A stretch of 64,000 nucleotides of DNA from an uncultured Bacteroidia bacterium (GTDB taxonomy: Bacteria > Bacteroidota > Bacteroidia > Bacteroidales > Prolixibacteraceae). Position numbers and translations under genes: made by a program. The DNA is taken from contig CAIXCY010000014.1 in the NCBI GenBank assembly GCA_903918045.1, positions 62,001-126,000 of the forward strand, in the 5' to 3' direction. The first letter of the stretch is position 1; every line of letters starts with the position of its first letter. Below the pieces are notes generated by a model. That model ran no database searches and was not told the origin of the DNA. It worked only from the letters and a program-made list of their open reading frames with translations. Below are positions 63,201 through 64,000 of the stretch, one piece after another.

Positions 63201-64000
63201 GATACGTAGGAATTGCAACGACGTGTGTCAGTTGTCATATCACCAACTATAATGCAACGACAAATCCGGCTCATGGTGCAGCCAAATTTCCGACCACCTG
63301 CGAAACATGTCATACTTCAACATCGTGGTTACCATCGACTTTTAATCACAATACAAATACGACATTCCCGTTGGCCGGGGCACACATAGGAATTACCTGT
63401 ATCAGCTGCCATGCCAATGGCTATGGAGGGATCTCAACCACCTGTGTAAGTTGCCACTTATCTAATTTTAATGCAACAGCAAATCCTCCTCATGTATCTG
63501 CGAAATTTTCAACCGATTGTAAGACATGCCACACCGTAAATGGCTGGACGCCGGCCACATTTAATCACACGACAGGAACCACATTCCCCTTAACAGGTGC
63601 CCACATAAACCTAACCTGTATCAGTTGTCATTCAAAAGGGTATGTCGGAATTGCAACTACCTGTGTGAGTTGTCATTTAACAAATTATAACGCCACTACC
63701 AATCCGGCACATGCAGCTGCGAAATTCCCAACAACCTGTGAGACTTGTCATACCTCAACAACGTGGTCTCCATCCACATTTAATCATAATACAAGTACAA
63801 CCTTTCCACTGGCAGGGGCACATATCGGAGTAACCTGCATCAGTTGTCATTCGAAAGGGTATGCCGGGATTGCAACCACCTGTGTCAGCTGTCATCAGGC
63901 TGATTATAATGCAACAACGAATCCTGCTCATCTGGCAGGCAAGTTCTCCACCGACTGCAAAACCTGTCATACCGTAACAGCCTGGCAACCATCAACCTTT
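60206..64000 (+). CDS. Giant multihaem cytochrome, at least 51 CXXCH motifs (3' truncated)
   Basis: The frame opens with ATG at 60206 and is uninterrupted to the end of the window: 1265 residues with no stop. A Sec signal peptide (ending LSAQ) leads into an N-terminal domain (KCDVCH...LLRFDPMGTACLDCH) paralogous to that of the 37-motif protein. Then come about 14 three-haem repeats of 73 residues. I count 51 CXXCH motifs in the visible part. Each full repeat also has conserved NPxH, FNH and GxH histidines, matching the number of haems. One repeat near residues 470-500 is shortened and has only two motifs. The protein is likely exported as a very long electron-conducting chain; its total size is unknown. 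Confidence 0.92.
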   Translation, partial: MKKLWFVILGILISINLSAQSPHGDKLKLKCDVCHTSQTWVIKGENNRFDHTTTKFPLVGQHGTINCRNCHTNLIFSNTNSNCISCHKDIHEQTVGQECDRCHTPNSWGVKNIGAIHQRSRFPLNGQHAKVDCYLCHKSSSLLRFDPMGTACLDCHAKEYLATSQPSHQLSKFPTDCFLCHNEKAWNPAKFDHNTATNFPLTDSHVGLSCISCHAGGYARTATECVACHIKDYNSAANPSHLAAKFSTDCELCHNETNWKPSYFNHNTATTFPLADGHLKVACINCHTKGYAGTSPECSSCHITNYNSTTNPNHIIAKFSTDCKGCHTSSGWKPALFDHNINTTFPLNGVHSSVSCALCHVKGYAGTPFECVGCHLPNFNATTMPSHVTAKYPTNCKICHTATAWRPSNFDHNTNTAFPLSGAHIGLACISCHAQGYAGIPNQCESCHLTNFNQTTNPGHVAGKFPIECKSCHMTSSWKPATFKHSSSPIPVGVECITCHLNDYNATSSPGHITSKFSTDCQICHNVSTWSPALFNHTTGTTFPLTGAHISLSCMKCHSKGYAGTSTDCSSCHLDNYNATTEPIHSVVKFPTSCETCHNSIAWIPSSFNHNIGTNFPLTGSHVGVACISCHATSYAGISANCVSCHIANYNASVNPPHVAAKFSTDCKTCHSATGWSPALFNHNLATSFPLTGAHTAVSCSSCHSKGFVGIPMTCVSCHLTNYNASTNPSHSAAKFPTTCEVCHTTNGWTPSTFNHNTGTSFPLTGAHISVSCASCHTNGYAGIPATCISCHLINYNASTNPPHLTAKFSTDCKTCHTVIAWSPATFNHSIGTTFPLIGAHSGVSCISCHLKGYVGIATTCNSCHLENYISTTNPAHATAKFPTTCESCHTSTAWSPSTFNHNTSTTFPLTGAHIGVTCSSCHANGYAGIATTCVSCHLVNYNASANPPHLAGKFSTDCKTCHSNIAWWPASFNHSTATTFPLTGAHIGVSCISCHATGYVGIATTCVSCHITNYNATTNPAHGAAKFPTTCETCHTSTSWLPSTFNHNTNTTFPLAGAHIGITCISCHANGYGGISTTCVSCHLSNFNATANPPHVSAKFSTDCKTCHTVNGWTPATFNHTTGTTFPLTGAHINLTCISCHSKGYVGIATTCVSCHLTNYNATTNPAHAAAKFPTTCETCHTSTTWSPSTFNHNTSTTFPLAGAHIGVTCISCHSKGYAGIATTCVSCHQADYNATTNPAHLAGKFSTDCKTCHTVTAWQPSTF
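60830..64000 (+). repeat. Alternating 219-base coding repeats (438-base higher-order unit)
   Basis: Three-haem units of 219 bases run head to tail to the window end. From about 61.75 kb the central motif alternates strictly between FSTDC(K/Q)xCH and FPT(T/S)CExCH, and linked residues alternate too (for example FPLTGAH with FPLAGAH in the last units). The effective repeat is therefore a pair of 438 bases. Copies differ in many synonymous positions. Confidence 0.85.

Noticed and set aside
56227-64000. Regular repeats resembling a CRISPR or satellite array
   Set aside because: The 219-base period is in frame, preserves CXXCH and His codons, and varies mainly at synonymous sites, so these are protein repeats; no spacers or cas genes are present.

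Overview
The window is a chromosomal segment of a Bacteroidota bacterium, probably a free-living or sediment-type member of the Bacteroidales/Marinilabiliales sort. The evidence is the short single-domain RpoD, promoters of the TAnnTTTG type, few Shine-Dalgarno sequences, and many genes whose closest recognisable relatives belong to this phylum. Coding is dense and moderately AT-rich. No tRNA, rRNA or CRISPR array was seen.

1-16.7 kb is housekeeping: the 3' part of ftsE, murB, mltG, a flavodiiron protein, a DedA membrane protein, rmuC, a PMCA-like Ca2+ P-type ATPase, an HtrA protease, rpoD (with a one-base frameshift in the sequence as given), an HD-domain protein overlapping uvrB, a HAD phosphatase and two small membrane proteins.

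16.7-20.1 kb is a decayed accessory island. It holds a truncated N-terminal gene fragment, a RES-like protein, a broken RhuM-type gene, a gene of unknown function, and a toxin-antitoxin pair whose ParE-like toxin is frameshifted. Copies of a short GTCACCCGGTCAC repeat lie on both sides of it.

20.1-32.9 kb is a hexuronate catabolic locus around a LacI-type regulator. uxaE, uxaC and an exuT-like transporter run leftward. The lacI-type gene, an SDR fructuronate reductase, a PfkB kinase, a LarA-superfamily gene, a Gfo/Idh oxidoreductase, pdxB and gnd run rightward. Two LacI-type palindromes lie in the divergent promoter region. No uxuA (mannonate dehydratase) or eda (KDPG aldolase) is present here, while a LarA homologue and gnd are. 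This suggests a possible mannonate-to-gluconate branch into the pentose phosphate pathway (inference).

33-51.4 kb is mixed: a histidine kinase with a Cys-rich PAS domain, YbjQ, an EstB-like serine hydrolase, a CLC protein with CBS domains, glyA, tsaD, a TamB-like protein of about 1490 residues, a TonB-like protein, and a leftward three-gene set (transglutaminase-like lipoprotein, NlpC/P60 lipoprotein, Tat-exported dipeptide epimerase) that fits cell-wall peptide processing.

51.8-64 kb (running off the end) is the most striking part, an apparent electron-transfer operon. It encodes a b-type-cytochrome-like membrane protein, a membrane-anchored ferredoxin/FAD oxidoreductase with altered cluster motifs, a secreted protein with 20 CXXCH motifs, a second with 37, an outer-membrane beta-barrel candidate, and a third multihaem protein with at least 51 CXXCH motifs in the 1265 residues visible. 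The last two haem proteins are built from 73-residue, three-haem repeats that alternate between two types. Together they look like a conduit carrying electrons from the inner membrane to or beyond the outer membrane.
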